A stretch of DNA of 64,000 nt from positions 116,074 to 180,073 of the forward strand of contig JAJEKB010021828.1 of the NCBI GenBank assembly GCA_022393335.1. Direction: 5' to 3'. The notes beneath the pieces were generated by a model, which was given only the letters and a program-made list of their open reading frames with translations, was not told the DNA's origin and ran no database searches. The translations under genes and the position numbers were made by a program. Below, one piece after another: positions 51,117-64,000 of the stretch; the stretch's first letter is position 1; every line of letters begins with the position of its first letter. The DNA comes from Macrotrachela quadricornifera. Lineage: Eukaryota; Rotifera; Eurotatoria; Philodinida; Philodinidae.

Positions 51117-52755
51117 ATGCATTCAAACATGGTTATTGTCTCTACTATCTGGTACAAATCATTGCTATCTCATCGATTTATATTCACTCTATTTTTCGCT
51201 AATATCATAATAGTATTTATTCTATATCATTGTTTCAATTTTAACAATGTGCATACTAATGTTTGCAATCAAAGTGATTTTAATAATATAATCATTTACT
51301 CTGCAGGATATAAAAATGATTGTAGTAACCAGATCGATGATGGCTACCAATGGCAGTATAAAAACAAAACTCATGGAACTTGGTACTGTTGGTCAAATAT
51401 ATATTCTATTCCAACTTCTAGTCAAACAAGTGCGTAATTCCTATGAATATTTTAACTATTTCTAATTCGTTCTAGTAGACGGACAAGAATGGAAGGTGGA
51501 TTGGTTCAATCAAGCACCTGTTAATTATTTAGGTGTCATTGTATATTTATCTCGACGAAGAGAATTGCATAAGTTAAATATGTCTCTACTTTCACTCCGT
51601 CAATATCTTCATAAACCACGTCCAATCGTGATTTTTCACGAAGATGATCTGGACGATATCAACATTCAGTTATCTTTGGCGAATACACTTGGACCAAATA
51701 TACCACTCGGCTTCGAACATATACGCTTTCCCACTAAGGTATATATCATTTCTACATAGAAGCTTATTCATACTGTTTTAGTCATACAGTGAGTCAAAGT
51801 ACGGCAAAAGTAAAAGGTTTCTTTGTTTTGGCTGTTGGGAAAATCTATTGCTTGAAGCATATCAAGGTCTGCACTTTTATCCGCTTCTTAATAGCAGAGA
51901 AAAAAACGAAAACACACAGTATAGTTGTATGAATAATTTTTCGCCTCGATTGTACAAAAAAAAATGATGAAGTAGATCACTGAATTTATTTTCAATTTAG
52001 AAAAAAATTGTACCCTTTGAAAAAAAAACTTTCCAATATCTTCTTTTAATTCATAGACGAATATGACTCTTGATAACGACCGATATCCTCTTGGCTATCA
52101 TCATATGTGCCGATTTTTTTCAATTATGTTACCATACCATCCATTGCTCATAAATACGTTTACCTATTATTGGCGTCTTGATTCTGATTCTCATCTGTTA
52201 GGTCCACCACTAGTCGATGATTTATTCGATTACATGAAAGATAGACAACTTCAGTATGCATTTGTTATGGTCGAAGTAGATGCACCTGAATATGTTAAAG
52301 GTTTGTGGAAGCTATTCCATCGATTTCTTACACGCTTTTGCTTGAAACCATCGACTGCAGTTAGAAAAACTCAGACGTCTTTTTTTGGTGAAGGATATTC
52401 ATTTTCGATCTTCTATAATAATTTCGAGATATCTAATGCTTCGATGTGGCGTGACGAACCTCATATTGTTGCTTGGTTACGACAAGTCGATGAGGCTGGA
52501 GGAATTTATCATTATCGATGGGGAGATGCTCCCATTCGCACGTTGGCTATTACACAATTTATTGAACGAAATCAAGTGATCAAACTACGGGATTTCGGTT
52601 ACTTTCATCGACGAGAGTATGTGTGTGCCGAAGGAGTTCATTCTTGTGTGATTCCTTCCCATCTTGAAGCATCTCCCAATCGACCGTTCTCTCAAGGATG
52701 TCATCCAGCTCGCAACTCACTTTGTCAGTATTATCCAGAGAAGAAACGAATATAG
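51117..52755 (+). CDS. GT15 (Kre2/Mnt1-type) alpha-mannosyltransferase
   Basis: Three exons: 51117-51429, 51476-51738 and 52057-52755, giving 424 aa. Near residues 17-42 a basic flank and hydrophobic segment (FIFTLFFANIIIVFILY) form a type II Golgi signal anchor. The lumenal part has GT15 hallmarks in order: GVIVYLSR, a YHHMCRFFS block (family YRHMCRF), YYWRLDSDSHL (family YWRvEPdv), NNFEISNASMWR, RWGDAPIRT and a cysteine pair near the end. Family members transfer mannose from GDP-mannose in alpha-1,2 linkage during N- and O-glycan extension in fungi. The usual Glu-Pro in the YWR motif is Asp-Ser here, so donor or metal geometry may differ. A GT15 gene in an animal suggests acquisition from fungi or a protist. 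The second intron was chosen to restore the family reading frame. Confidence 0.92.
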
Positions 52756-55700
52756 TGATCTAACCTTACTTATATACAACAAATATGGATCTTATAAAAT
52801 GATATGAAAATCTGGAAAAATGAATGTGTTTTTTGGTTCCAACAAATTTTTAATAATATTATTCTATTTCTTCACGTCTTCAGACGAGAAATATAAGAAT
52901 GATAAAAATTATTCTTAAAAATTTATGAAAATCGATACTCTTCAAGACAAGTGTTCATTGTAACTAAAACTAATATTATTTAGTAGCTCCTGTTTAACAA
53001 AAAAAATAATAAAAATTACAAGGTTTAATGAGAGTATTATTGATTAGTCAGATAAAACGTTGAGTTCAGTTCATCTATATACAATAAAAATTAAAATAAC
53101 AACAAAGTAAGTAAAAAATTTAACGCAATATGATTATTTGATTAAAACAACTAAAAAGGAATGTTAAAAACCAAATTATATTTTGTTAAAGACAAGATAA
53201 TGAAATTATACTCTTAAAATTTCATTCTTTTTTTATTCAACAGATCTATAAACTCAATAGTTATTTATCTTCCTGTCTATACATATCCACTGATTTAGAG
53301 AAAAATCCATCAATCGCTTTTAAATTTGTCTACTACGTTCATATGTTGACTTAGCATTTAAAATATCAAAAAGAAATTCGAAAATATTTACCTGGATTGC
53401 AGAAAATGGTTTTAAATTTATAGTATCAATTTTTTGTTTAAATGTATTGATGTTTCCCCTATATATGCATTATACACAAGAAGATTAGAATGCTCTATTG
53501 GGTTTTTCACAGTACAATTACAGATTCAGATACCGGCGTAAGTACTTCTTTAGTAAACTTTCTGGTATAGATATACCTAAAACAGTTCCTACATCAATAC
53601 ATATTGAGAATTTTCACTTAAATCTGTGACTAGACTAAAAAAGTCAAAAATCTCAGCCGAGACTCAATGCGGCCAGATAAAATTAAAAATTTGTTAGTTC
53701 TATAGTGAAGTTTACAATTGTGATCCAAACATGATCAATTTTCTTGATATCCAGTAGAAAAAATTTCATTGAAAATCAACAACATGATAAATATTGATAT
53801 ACTTTAAAAGTAATGAAGTATAAAAATCTTTCCGTTATTCTTCAACGAAAACCTCTCTTTATTTCTTGACTTTGAATTAATTTTTTCATCTTTAAAATTA
53901 TCAAGCAACTAATCGCTTTCAAATACAATAGAAAGTTTATAATCCAATGAAAAATACATTAGCATTTTAACAAAATTATATAATCATATTTGACATTGAT
54001 TTTTCCATTTTCACTCAAAAAAATTCAAAGCATATAATAACTACCGTTATAAATTAAGAACAGAGCGACATTTCATAATAATTAAAATAATTCTAATATT
54101 ACATAAATATATTCTTTTAATGATTTTGTATTTTTAAAAACAAATAAATAAGAAAAGTTCGCTTAAAATAACGACTAGAAAAATACAATAAATACAAAAA
54201 GTGTATAACTTGAAAACTTCCTTTGGTTTTACACCCTAATTATAGGATAAGAGATAAACAAAAAACCATACTAATTGATGTATAATCATTCTATTGTTTT
54301 GTCAATCTTTTCTTTCTGCTTTTATTAAAAAAATCTAATGACAATCATCAATTATTTTCTGCTCTAGTAGACTTTGATTTTTGTACAAACTATACATAAG
54401 CAAATAGAAACGAGACAAAATAACGATTATGTATTATAATCTATACACAAATTGTCATGCTTTACTCGTCATACCAAATCGTGTGACAATATTTACAGTA
54501 ATAACAACCGTTTATTTGTTATTCATCAATGCGTAGTATTCACACTGATTTAACAAGGTAATATACACAGTACATTTGATTTACACAGATAAAAGTTGAA
54601 AATGAAAAAATATGTTTTTCTGCTTGTTTTAAAACATTTCTTTTAACATGGTTTTACTATGGATTTATCAATACATATAATTTTGATTGTTTATGGTATA
54701 ATTCATAATAATACGTAGAATCTTAGTATAGAAATATTCTAAAATATCAATAATCTGTGTTATACAAATGAACACAATAAAAATAGAATATTTTGTGCAG
54801 GAATAAGACGAAAAAAAAGTAGCGAGTGGAGGATACAAAAGGCTCTCTAATCAGTAAGAAAATATAGATGCAGTTTTTAAATGCTGAAAAGCTAAGAAGA
54901 ACTCTTAATTCTACAATATTTTTCTCTAATAAAAACAATAATTGTTATTGAGAAAACCAGAGTGAATAGATATAAATATTTTTGCATTTATCCCTCATCA
55001 TCATATCCCTGATTCACACATAAAAATGTAGATTTTTTTTTGTTTGTATATTTCTAAATGAAGAATAGATTACATGATAATCGAAAAAGTATATAATTAT
55101 AGATGAAAACTCAACATTTAATTTATTTTCGAAAGATTATGAAAAAAAAACAGATCAACATGTACAATAAAATAATCAACAGCATAATCGAAGTTATTCC
55201 GAAGGTTAAATTAATTCAGAAAATGCTTCATATTTACATACACTTAGGAAATTTGAAATTGTCGTCGTATGTGATGATTCAGGTAGTATGCACATACACA
55301 CTTCCCAAGTGTTAATTAAAAACAATAGAATGATTTAATATTTGTACGTAATAAAATTTTTTATTTCAAATAATTATTATCTTTATATTTAGTTCGTCAG
55401 CTTTATTATTGATATTTATGGTATCATAGATATGAATGATGTTAATATTTATTTCTTGTACAAAGAATCTATACTTATTGTCACTCATATGCACAATATT
55501 CCTATTGCATTTAACGAATTCCCAGACACTTCAACTTTACTTGTGTCGGTATTACAAAAATTTTTTTCCTGCTACAAGTATTATATGATTACAAAAGAAA
55601 TTATTGATTCTTATTGCTACTAATAGGTGTTTTGTAGATAGTTGAAATTTAGTTTTTCAACAATGTTTTTCTTATAAAAGATCTTTTTTCTCAAATATTG

Positions 55701-57698
55701 TTAATAAATTATTAATCTTATTGTTAACTTCTATCATATTACCGGCAAACTCAGGAAATAAATATATGCACTAGAGTGTAAAAAAATAATTGTCGTTCAA
55801 TTTTCGTATATTTTTTCTGCCTAGAATGATTAATTAAAACTTTTGAATCAATAACAATTAGATATCTTGTTTTCATTTAGTTCACTAAATTATTTATAGT
55901 TCGTATAATATTTTGTGTATTGAATGACCAGTCGATCATTTCAAATACATCTTGCTCCAAGAGTTGCCTTGCCACATTACAAATGTATTTAGACTCGTGG
56001 TCTTACAGAAATCTTCAACGTCCTCCAAATTGTTTTCTTGCTTTATGGAGAAAATGACTTTGAAATATTTCAGTGTAACAGAGACCAATTATAGCCATTT
56101 TGAATGAATAGCACAATCTGTCTCTCGATACTGAATCACAGTTCGTTGTTGGTTGCATTTTCAAGCCGTCGGTCAATGAGTGTTTTAGGGCATCTATTTA
56201 AGCTATCCAATGGATCCATAAAATTGCGAATTGCTCAATCATTATAGAGACCTCAACTTATCAGACAATAGCACTCTGTAGAATTCATCTGGGACTTTCA
56301 TACCTGTCGATGAACCTTTTTCTATGAGTTTTGATGGATAAAGTTTTCAAAGGTTCCAGTAGTCAATATTTCAAATTCTCGAAATACTGATCATCATATT
56401 TATTGGTTTCTTTTTCATTTTCATTAGAATGAATGAGAAAATTGTCAAGTGCCATTTCTTTTCTATTCATAATAGTGACACAAAATAAAAGGAATATAAC
56501 TGATAATCATTAAATTCATCTATCTGAGTCAAAGTAAAGAACTTAAAAGATATACATCTGCTTGTAAAAAAAACTTGCATATCTTGCTTCGAAGATATTT
56601 CTTTACGTGTGCATTCACTTAAATTGTTTCATCTTTCCAGTGATAGGCTTGAAAGAGAACGACGTTCTATCATAGTTTACATTTATATTCATTCATCTTT
56701 GGAAGAAATAATAACAAATGATTGCTCTTTTTAAGACGCTACACAATGTATTATAGCACTAATATAAACATTTTAAAATCATTTCATTAAAAACCGTTTG
56801 AATTTTTTGATATTTTTGACTTGACATTTACATCTACCAAAATATTTTCGGTATGATTTAATTTTCGCCTGAAAATTGATCAGTGTATTATTTGAGATAC
56901 TTCATCATTGATAATATATTTATCAATTTTACTGGTGTGTTTAAGGTTGTGATTACGTTGTAAACGCTAATGTTCACGAAATTACATTAAAAAAGTGAAT
57001 AAATAGTTGTAGAATGTTTGGTTTCTTTATATTGTCTAGATGTTTTTATTTGTTTTTAGCTAGTCTCATGGCTTTGATTCAATAATATAATTTAAATAGA
57101 TAAGAATTATTTTAAGAAGGACGTGATGATATATCTTAATTTTTATATACTCAAAACGAACACAATTGAACTTCAACAGGTTTCTAGTAGTTTATCAATG
57201 AACAACTATGTGCTACCATATTGTTTGCTAATTGATCATAATAAGATAAGATGCAATTATTAATATCAATAAAATTCGTTGAAAAGAGTACCTAACAACA
57301 AAAATGAATGAAAAAAGAGAGTAAGAAATAAAATATAAAGAGATTTTGGAGTTGCTCATTTCTTCTTTCTTCATAGTATAAATAACGTATAACTACCTTC
57401 GTATATACTGTTTTTTTCTTGTTGTGTATATTTACCAATACAAGCTATTAAAGAACAAATTGAAATGTAATACAAAATGATGAGTTACAATCAATGTGTC
57501 AATATGTGAAGTGATGAAAGCAATAGATTATGTGACGGATTGAACTTATCTTACTGATTATTTTCGATACTGCATGTATTTTATGTGTTCTGAAATAGAA
57601 GTGTTACTGTAAAAGACGTGATTTATTTCAAATATTAATATATTTATTTTTCTCATTAAATCTTCACTTTTGAAAATTGTTACAATATATATTTTCAT
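52756..57698. other. long gene-free spacer
   Basis: 4.9 kb, very AT-rich. No gene can be supported. Two 63-70-codon frames (55103-55315, 55432-55623) have unremarkable composition and no domain. 55900-56360 is slightly less AT-rich and might be a decayed sequence. No repeat structure was recognised. Confidence 0.45.
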
Positions 57699-58229
57699 TT
57701 ATACTTGAATTTCTTTTGTCGGAGGAATATTTGCTTTAAAAAGGGTTACACGAATACCAGAAAACATTTGTCCTATTGAACGATGTAATGGTCCAATAAC
57801 AGCATCACATGCTGTTTGAATATAAAGACCCCATTCAGCAATCCATGATTGAGATATTCGACGTACCGGTGCAAGAATCCAAATCATTGCAAATGAATAA
57901 GCACCAAATGCAAGACCCCAAAATAACATTAATGGTAAACCAACGAGAACAGTTAAAAGACGATAAATAAAGATTTTACTATAATGATAAACTTGATGTG
58001 AAGCTCTATGAAGAACTTCAAAATTATAAGAACTTGCATCAGGTTCAGCAATGACATGAAAAAAGTCAAGCTAATCAAAAGAAAAAAATATGTATATTAA
58101 ATAATTTTGTTTATTTTTTTATTTTTATACCTGAAGATGTTTATTCATTCTTGTTGGATCTCGATTATCTGGATCTGATGTTGTTGGTGGATGAATAATA
58201 TCATCTTGAAATGTATAAGTTGCAGACAT
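57699..58229 (-). CDS. CAV: caveolin
   Basis: Two exons on the minus strand, 58229-58131 and 58070-57699, giving 156 aa. The N-terminus (MSATYTFQDDIIHPPTT) leads to LDFFHVIAEP, the caveolin signature (FEDVIAEP in vertebrates). The scaffolding region follows, then a long intramembrane hairpin (LLTVLVGLPLMLFWGLAFGA and beyond), the ACDAV..PLHRSIG block matching vertebrate TVCDPLFEAVGK, and MFSGIRVTLFK. Caveolins insert into the inner leaflet and oligomerise to shape caveolae. Size is within the family range (150-180 aa). It is transcribed divergently from PSME4 across about 1.06 kb. Confidence 0.93.
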
Positions 58230-59285
58230 TGTTGTGGTGTTACCGTTAATGTTAGTTTTTGTGTTGTGTATATATAGGTAAAAATGAGATTGCTACTTTG
58301 TTTTATTTATCAGTGTTGGAATAGATAACAAATTGTTGTACTGACAATGTGTCATATCATTGAGCATACATTACACAACAACCAACTTCGCTTGTGAAAC
58401 AACTTTTTAAGACTTGTTTTTATATTCATTATCACGACTTTTTTTTTCTTTTTCATGTGACTTTTAAATATAGATCAAATATATTTTTGAAAAATATGTC
58501 ACAGCTAAATAATTCATAAAAAAGCAATTGATGTGCTTAGAGTACAAAAGTATTCATTTTATATGAATAATTTCGAGATGATGTTGTAAGTAAATTCACT
58601 TCATAAGAAAAGAGCTGATAAGTAGTGCCAAAACAAATTAATAAAAGATCGATATATAGTTCTTAAAAAACTCTTGTATACCTAAGCATGCAATACTATT
58701 TTAGTATTTTACAAAGAAGATTCATTGTTATCGAGCGCCATCTCTGCATGCAGTCTGTATGATAAATACAGATTCAGAACAATTTTATGCAATCGCGAGC
58801 TTGTGTATGTCATCGTATGTTCCCATACATGTATATACGTATGTGTTTTTGCCAAATATGGACACGTCACAAAGAATTTCTTTCTTGTAATTTTTTGCTC
58901 GACATCCCTGGTCTTTTTGCGTCCATATGATGTATTAGTGTTTCTATGTGAATTTAATCCAATTGAAGATTTTAATTCAGTTTTTAAAATATTTTTTTGT
59001 CGGCCATAAATTTTTAATAGTTTGAATTTGAATCTAGTTTGTTTATTATATTTATATTTTCACTTTGATTAAAACAAAAAATCATATATCTACGTTCAAT
59101 CATATCTCAGCAAGTATTCATAAAAGTCGGTATTATAGTATAGCAACATAGGGAAACTTTTTGTGAAGTCAAAAAATCAAAACTAATCTTATACCATCAC
59201 AATTCTATCGATATAGAAAATACTGATCCATTTTCTATTTCGTGTTCTGTAGTTCTTTTTCTTGTTATTATAGATATATAAAAAA
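58230..59285. other. divergent promoter region (caveolin / PSME4)
   Basis: 1.06 kb between divergent starts, AT-rich. A frame at 58725-59009 has no recognisable domain. Both promoters should be here; no specific element is visible. Confidence 0.45.
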
Positions 59286-62200
59286 ATGTTTAATAATAAA
59301 CAAACTATACAAGAAGTATCTAATAATGATTTACAAAAACCAAATATTTATAATAAATATTTACCATTTTATGAATCAATTAAACAACAAAGTTTAGAAT
59401 CTTTTGAAGAAATATGTGAAAATCTTTCACGTATTATTCAATTACAAGAATTACAACCTGGTTTTCCACTTTGGTCATCAAAATTACAACAATTTATATC
59501 ACTTTATGGTTTTTCTTTTACTAAAATAAATCATATAAAATTGATTCATTTCTATTTATCTATATTATCAATTAAAAATCTTAATTATATAAATGCAAAA
59601 ATATGTTTTGATATACTTGCTCAACTTACACGGTTCGTATTAATATCTTTTTTCAGATGGTTACTAAACTAAAAAATTTAGTTCGTATGGTTTTTTGATT
59701 CTAGTAAAACTCGTTTAATTACACGAAATGATCTTATTATTGATTGGCGAATACTTTATTTATGGGCAAAACTTATTCTTTTTAATCATGATGAATCTTA
59801 TTCACTTATGGCTATGCCAAAGTTAATATTTTAATTATAATAAAAAAATTTAGTTTCTTTTTTTGTTTTTATTTAGAAATATTGCAAATTCATTTCTATT
59901 TTGTGTACGAAATTGTCGTCCATATTTTTCTAATGTAGCAACAGAAGAAATTCTTGATGAATTTCGACCATGTTTATGTCCATTTGATACAGTTTGTGGT
60001 GATGTTATGTTTTATTGGGATATGTTTTTACCTGTTCATTTACCACCAGCATTACATCATCAAGGATTTAAGTAAGATATTTGTTCATGAGATTTTTTTT
60101 CTAAGTATATATATATATTTTAGATTATGGTTACCAGAATTTTTGGATATATGGGAAACTATTTGTAATAATCCTGAATGGGAACAAAGTTTAATTAGTC
60201 TATTTTCCTTTGTTGCTTGGTGTAATATAGGATATATTGATTGGGAACCATGGCTTTCACGAGTAAAAGATATTTTATTTTGTTTATTTATATTTATAAT
60301 TGTTTATTGATTAGATTTTTACAAGAATATTAAAAAATCTTTCACTTCCAATTGGTAATATTGAATTACCAAAACAAACAGAAAGTTATTCAATACCATT
60401 AGTTGCTACATGGATTGTTGCTATGATGGGAAATAATAGTTCTTGTATTCAATATTTACGAGATTTATTTACTGCAATAAAAATATTTTATCATCCTTCA
60501 AATACAGGAGAATTTCAAGAAGAACTTCTTTGTTTTCTTTCAATGCTTGCTCAAACATTTGTTGATAGAGTGTATCTGTAAGTTAATTATGGTGTATAAA
60601 ATTCAATCCTTTATATCTTAATCATTAACATGAATTTGCCTTTTGATACATATCGAGCGACTTATAATAAATGGCTTTTCTTTTTTATTCTTCGGAATGC
60701 TCTATTCAAAATGAAATGTATGAATTATACTTTATTTCATTCCTTATTTTTATCAATGCCGTTTCATCTATCGTGACATATAATATTGAGGTTAGAATTA
60801 ATCAATAATATATACAACCTTCTCTATACTTCATGTCGATATACTTTCTAGTAAATTTTTTTATCCATTTCTTCCTAATAAAAATAAAGTACAAATCTAT
60901 GAGTGTTTAATTAATAAAATAAAAGTCTTTTGCTTATATATCAAAAATTTATCTAATTTTATACGAACAGAACATAATCAAAATAAATTCTGTCTATTCT
61001 TATAACAAAGAATCATCCATAATTTTCTTTTCCCTATATTAAAATACAGAGTTCCATTCTATCAAGTATTTGGTTTTCAATAAAAATCTTTCCAGATAGT
61101 AAAAAAATGAACACATAAAAGAAAAGAAAGGTAGCCATTTATTATGAACTATTTGATATTATAGTGAACGTACAACTCATTCAATTTGGTATTTTAATCC
61201 ACCTGAATCGTATCGACTTAGTGAACAGGATATAACTGATTTTGTTAATTGTCTTAAAGAATGTGCATTTATCTCAATTTTTAATAAAAATCATCTTGAA
61301 TTAGCAGATGAAACATGTCATTATCTATCTCAACTTCGACCAGAATTAATAGTACAACCATTAGTTGAATTGTTTGTATTATTTTTTTATTATTCATTTC
61401 TATTATTATTTTATTTTATTACTAGACTTTTTTCTTCAATTGATAATATGACTGAACCACACCGTTTTACATCTATAATTACTTGTCTATCTGGTATGAC
61501 TCGTCAAATTGTTCGACAAACATCTGAATTTCCTCAAGGTCAAACATATATTTTACCATTATTAATGTCTGTTTTACCTGGTATTGATTCGAATGATTTT
61601 AAAAAAACATCAATTACATTTCAATTTCTTAATAATATTTTAATGCTTATTACATGTATTGATTGTTCATCTGCAGTTCATATAAGAAATGATCTTAGTG
61701 AAGTAAAAATAATTTTTAAAAAAGAAAATATTAAATTTTACAATTTACAGATTGAAAAAGAAATTTGTTTATCAACATCAAAATTTGAAGATTTTATTAT
61801 TGAATTTCTTAATCGTATATTTCAAATGATTGATACATTATCAACAGAAATATCGGATTCATTAATAATAACAAATGATTTTAAAATGGAAGATCATCAA
61901 ATTAGTTTAGAATTAACATCATTAATATCTTGTATTGTTCAACAATGTAGTATAAAAATTTTTCATGTATGTTATTTTAAAAAAGAAATTTACTTTATTT
62001 TTCCTTATTTTTTTTTAGGTAGTTAAAGAAAAATTACTAAATTTTCTTGCAATATATTCATTTTCTCCTAAAATTAGAAAACTTCTTATAAGTCTTATTA
62101 AAGCTATTTTAAAAACTAATCCTATTGAAATATTAAAATGTCTTTTACCACAAACATGTGAACGTATTGAAAATATTCTTAATCAATCAGATATATCAAT

Positions 62201-64000
62201 TTTAATTGATCATAAAGGAGATTTAGAATTAACATGGTATTTAATATTATTTTCTGAACTTGTTTGTGCTCCTGGTAATACTTTAATTATATATAAATCA
62301 ATGATTTTATCAATTTTTCATCGATGTATTCATATTATTCATAAGGATTCATATGAAGCTATAGCTAAAGCTGCTAAAAATTTACTTAAATCATTATCAT
62401 ATGTTTATCCAATTGATGATCAATTAACAATTGAAAATATTGAAGAATCATATAATGATTTTTTACCTATTCGAGTATATAAGGATTAGTTTTAGATAAT
62501 AATAAAAAATTTGTTTTTTATTATTATATTCTAGACATGGGGACAATATATTGAATATGATAATCTTCAAATGAAATTTCATATTCCAAATGAAGAAGAA
62601 GTTGATTTTGCATGTGAATTTGGTGAAAAATTTATTTATCTTGAATTACAAATATTAAATGAAAATTGTTCAAAAATGTCAAATGATGAACGTTTACGAT
62701 CACTTACACTTATTTATCATATAGCTATTGGATGCTTACGTATGATTCCACCTATTCAAAGTAAACAAGTTAATGACCTGTTAGTAAATAATTAATAATA
62801 TATATATATATATATATAAATCTTTTCATTTTTGTATTTATATTCCAGGGTATCATCAGTTGCTCCATATGATTCAAATATTCAAGTTCAATATTCTTTT
62901 TATGCTAAAGAACCAAGTAAGAAACTTGAGAATCTTTTTTGGAATAATAAAGATTTATAGTATTGCTCTGCATTCACAGGTAATGAATGTTATGATAAAC
63001 ATAAATTATCATTTGTTATTAGAGTATTATATTGTTTCTAATGAAATGATTTTTGAGAATTTTGCAATTTTTATTTTACATAGGTATTTGAATTTTGAGT
63101 TTTCATAATATGTTAGAGATGATTGGTAGAAATACAATATGTAGGAAATAGAATCTACCGAGTACGAAATTTCTTTGGTTTATTTCTATAACAAGTTAAT
63201 TTCAAAAAAATATCTTTATACATTTATTTATGTAAATTTCTAGAATTTAAAGAAAATCTTCGTATGCGTCTTCTCATCGATATTGGAAAATTACTTGGTA
63301 AGATTTTTCATTAATAAGAAGAACATAAATTATATATAGCTTTCATATTTATATAGATCATCTTGTTACATATCATTCAGATGATGCATCTTCAATTAAA
63401 AAAGCTCTTAAAGTAATTTAAAAATATTTCAATTAATATTTAATTATATAATTAATTTATAGATATATTCTCTTTCATCAATTTATTATGGTACATTTGA
63501 ATATAATATTAATAAATTATGGAAAAATTTAGATAATCTTAAATGTACATTTAAAAATAAATTATGTGATACACAAAAATATCCTCGATTTATTCTTATT
63601 GAACGTATAGCAATACAAATCGAAGTAATCGATTTATTATAGAATAAGAACATAGTCAATAAATTTTCCACTTTTTTTTTATAGTTATTTTCATTGATTA
63701 ATTTTCGAACATTAACTGAAATTGATCAACAAGTTATACTTAAATTATTTTCATTATCAATTCATCGATACAGTGAAGTATATTTAATATTATTTCATTT
63801 CTTTTTTTTCTTTATTTTATTATATAAAAGGTTCGTTATCAAGCTCAAAATTATTTATTTACTATACTATCTCGATTTTTCTTTTCATATCATATAATTG
63901 TTGATCCTATTGTTGAATTACTTAATAAATTTGATAATGTTGATCATGATGAAATAAAAGGTTGTTTATATATACTTCTTGGAAATGATTCAATTTTTTT
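59286..64000 (+). CDS. PSME4: proteasome activator PA200 (5' part, runs off window)
   Basis: Sixteen exons seen: 59286-59632, 59705-59821, 59877-60071, 60124-60262, 60315-60577, 61165-61371, 61426-61702, 61751-61966, 62019-62474, 62535-62779, 62849-62916, 63244-63297, 63357-63412, 63463-63624, 63685-63777 and 63831 to the window end. These encode about 1021 residues, in phase throughout. Matches to PSME4/Blm10 are clear: YNKYLPFYESI near the start, CRPYFSNVATEEILDEFRP, LPPALHHQGFKLWLPE, NIGYIDWEPWLSRIFTRIL, TEPHRFTSIITCLSGM, and VRYQAQNYL...KGCLYILLGN at the edge. The protein is a HEAT-repeat solenoid that caps the 20S proteasome and promotes degradation of acetylated histones and other unfolded substrates. 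The family usually exceeds 1800 aa, so roughly 45% lies beyond the window. The 587-bp intron 5 is the longest. Confidence 0.95.
62796..62819. repeat. (AT)n microsatellite
   Basis: About ten AT units inside the short PSME4 intron that follows the exon ending at 62779. It does not interrupt coding sequence. Confidence 0.85.

Noticed and set aside
55103..55623. Two 63-70-codon frames
   Set aside because: Residue use is ordinary for AT-rich noncoding DNA and no domain or exon structure links them.
1..64000. CRISPR arrays, prokaryotic operons with ribosome sites, or bacterial insertion sequences
   Set aside because: No regularly spaced repeats or bacterial-style coding layout; all confident genes are intron-bearing or eukaryotic in type.

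Overview
The window looks like nuclear DNA of a bdelloid rotifer, or a very similar small-genome animal. It is strongly AT-rich, including third codon positions. Genes carry many GT-AG introns, mostly about 40-70 bp, and spacers are AT-rich with simple repeats. The gene set is clearly metazoan: an axonemal dynein intermediate chain, caveolin, cytospin-A, YPEL5, a UPF0489/C5orf22 homologue, PSME4/PA200, a MARVEL protein, and an EGF-7TM receptor of the kind expanded in bdelloids. Two intron-bearing genes belong to families that are mainly fungal or plant (an OPT oligopeptide transporter and a GT15/Kre2 mannosyltransferase). That mixture is the bdelloid signature of horizontal acquisition. Species assignment is inference. 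Exon models were built by hand, and every junction quoted keeps the reading frame.

Layout. 1-10.8 kb is gene-poor: a small secreted orphan (minus), a single-exon EGF-7TM receptor (plus), and several decayed inverted-repeat elements. 10.86-15.81 kb is a compact same-strand trio: a Lines-like ORF, YPEL5, then a C5orf22/UPF0489 homologue. The first two are separated by 2 bp and the last two by 134 bp, with poly(A)-signal plus splice-acceptor junctions that suggest a trans-spliced operon. 17.2-20.2 kb (minus) is a complete 10-exon OPT transporter. 21.7-23.8 kb encodes a LIM-SAM-DUF2135-like fusion protein. 25.4-29.3 kb is an 18-exon DNAI1.

32.2-40.9 kb is a cytospin-A (SPECC1L)-like coiled-coil/calponin-homology gene with four candidate alternative first exons, all ending in phase 1. 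42.8-43.9 kb is a MARVEL four-TM protein. 45.30-45.45 kb is a U1 snRNA gene. 46.8-47.9 kb (minus) is an orphan four-TM protein. 51.1-52.8 kb is the GT15 glycosyltransferase. 57.7-58.2 kb (minus) is a caveolin, and PSME4 begins divergently at 59.3 kb and runs off the window end.

The genes do not form one pathway. The points with most novelty are the putative operon, the two fungal-type genes, the multi-promoter cytospin locus, the LIM-SAM-DUF2135 architecture and the unusual U1 snRNA.
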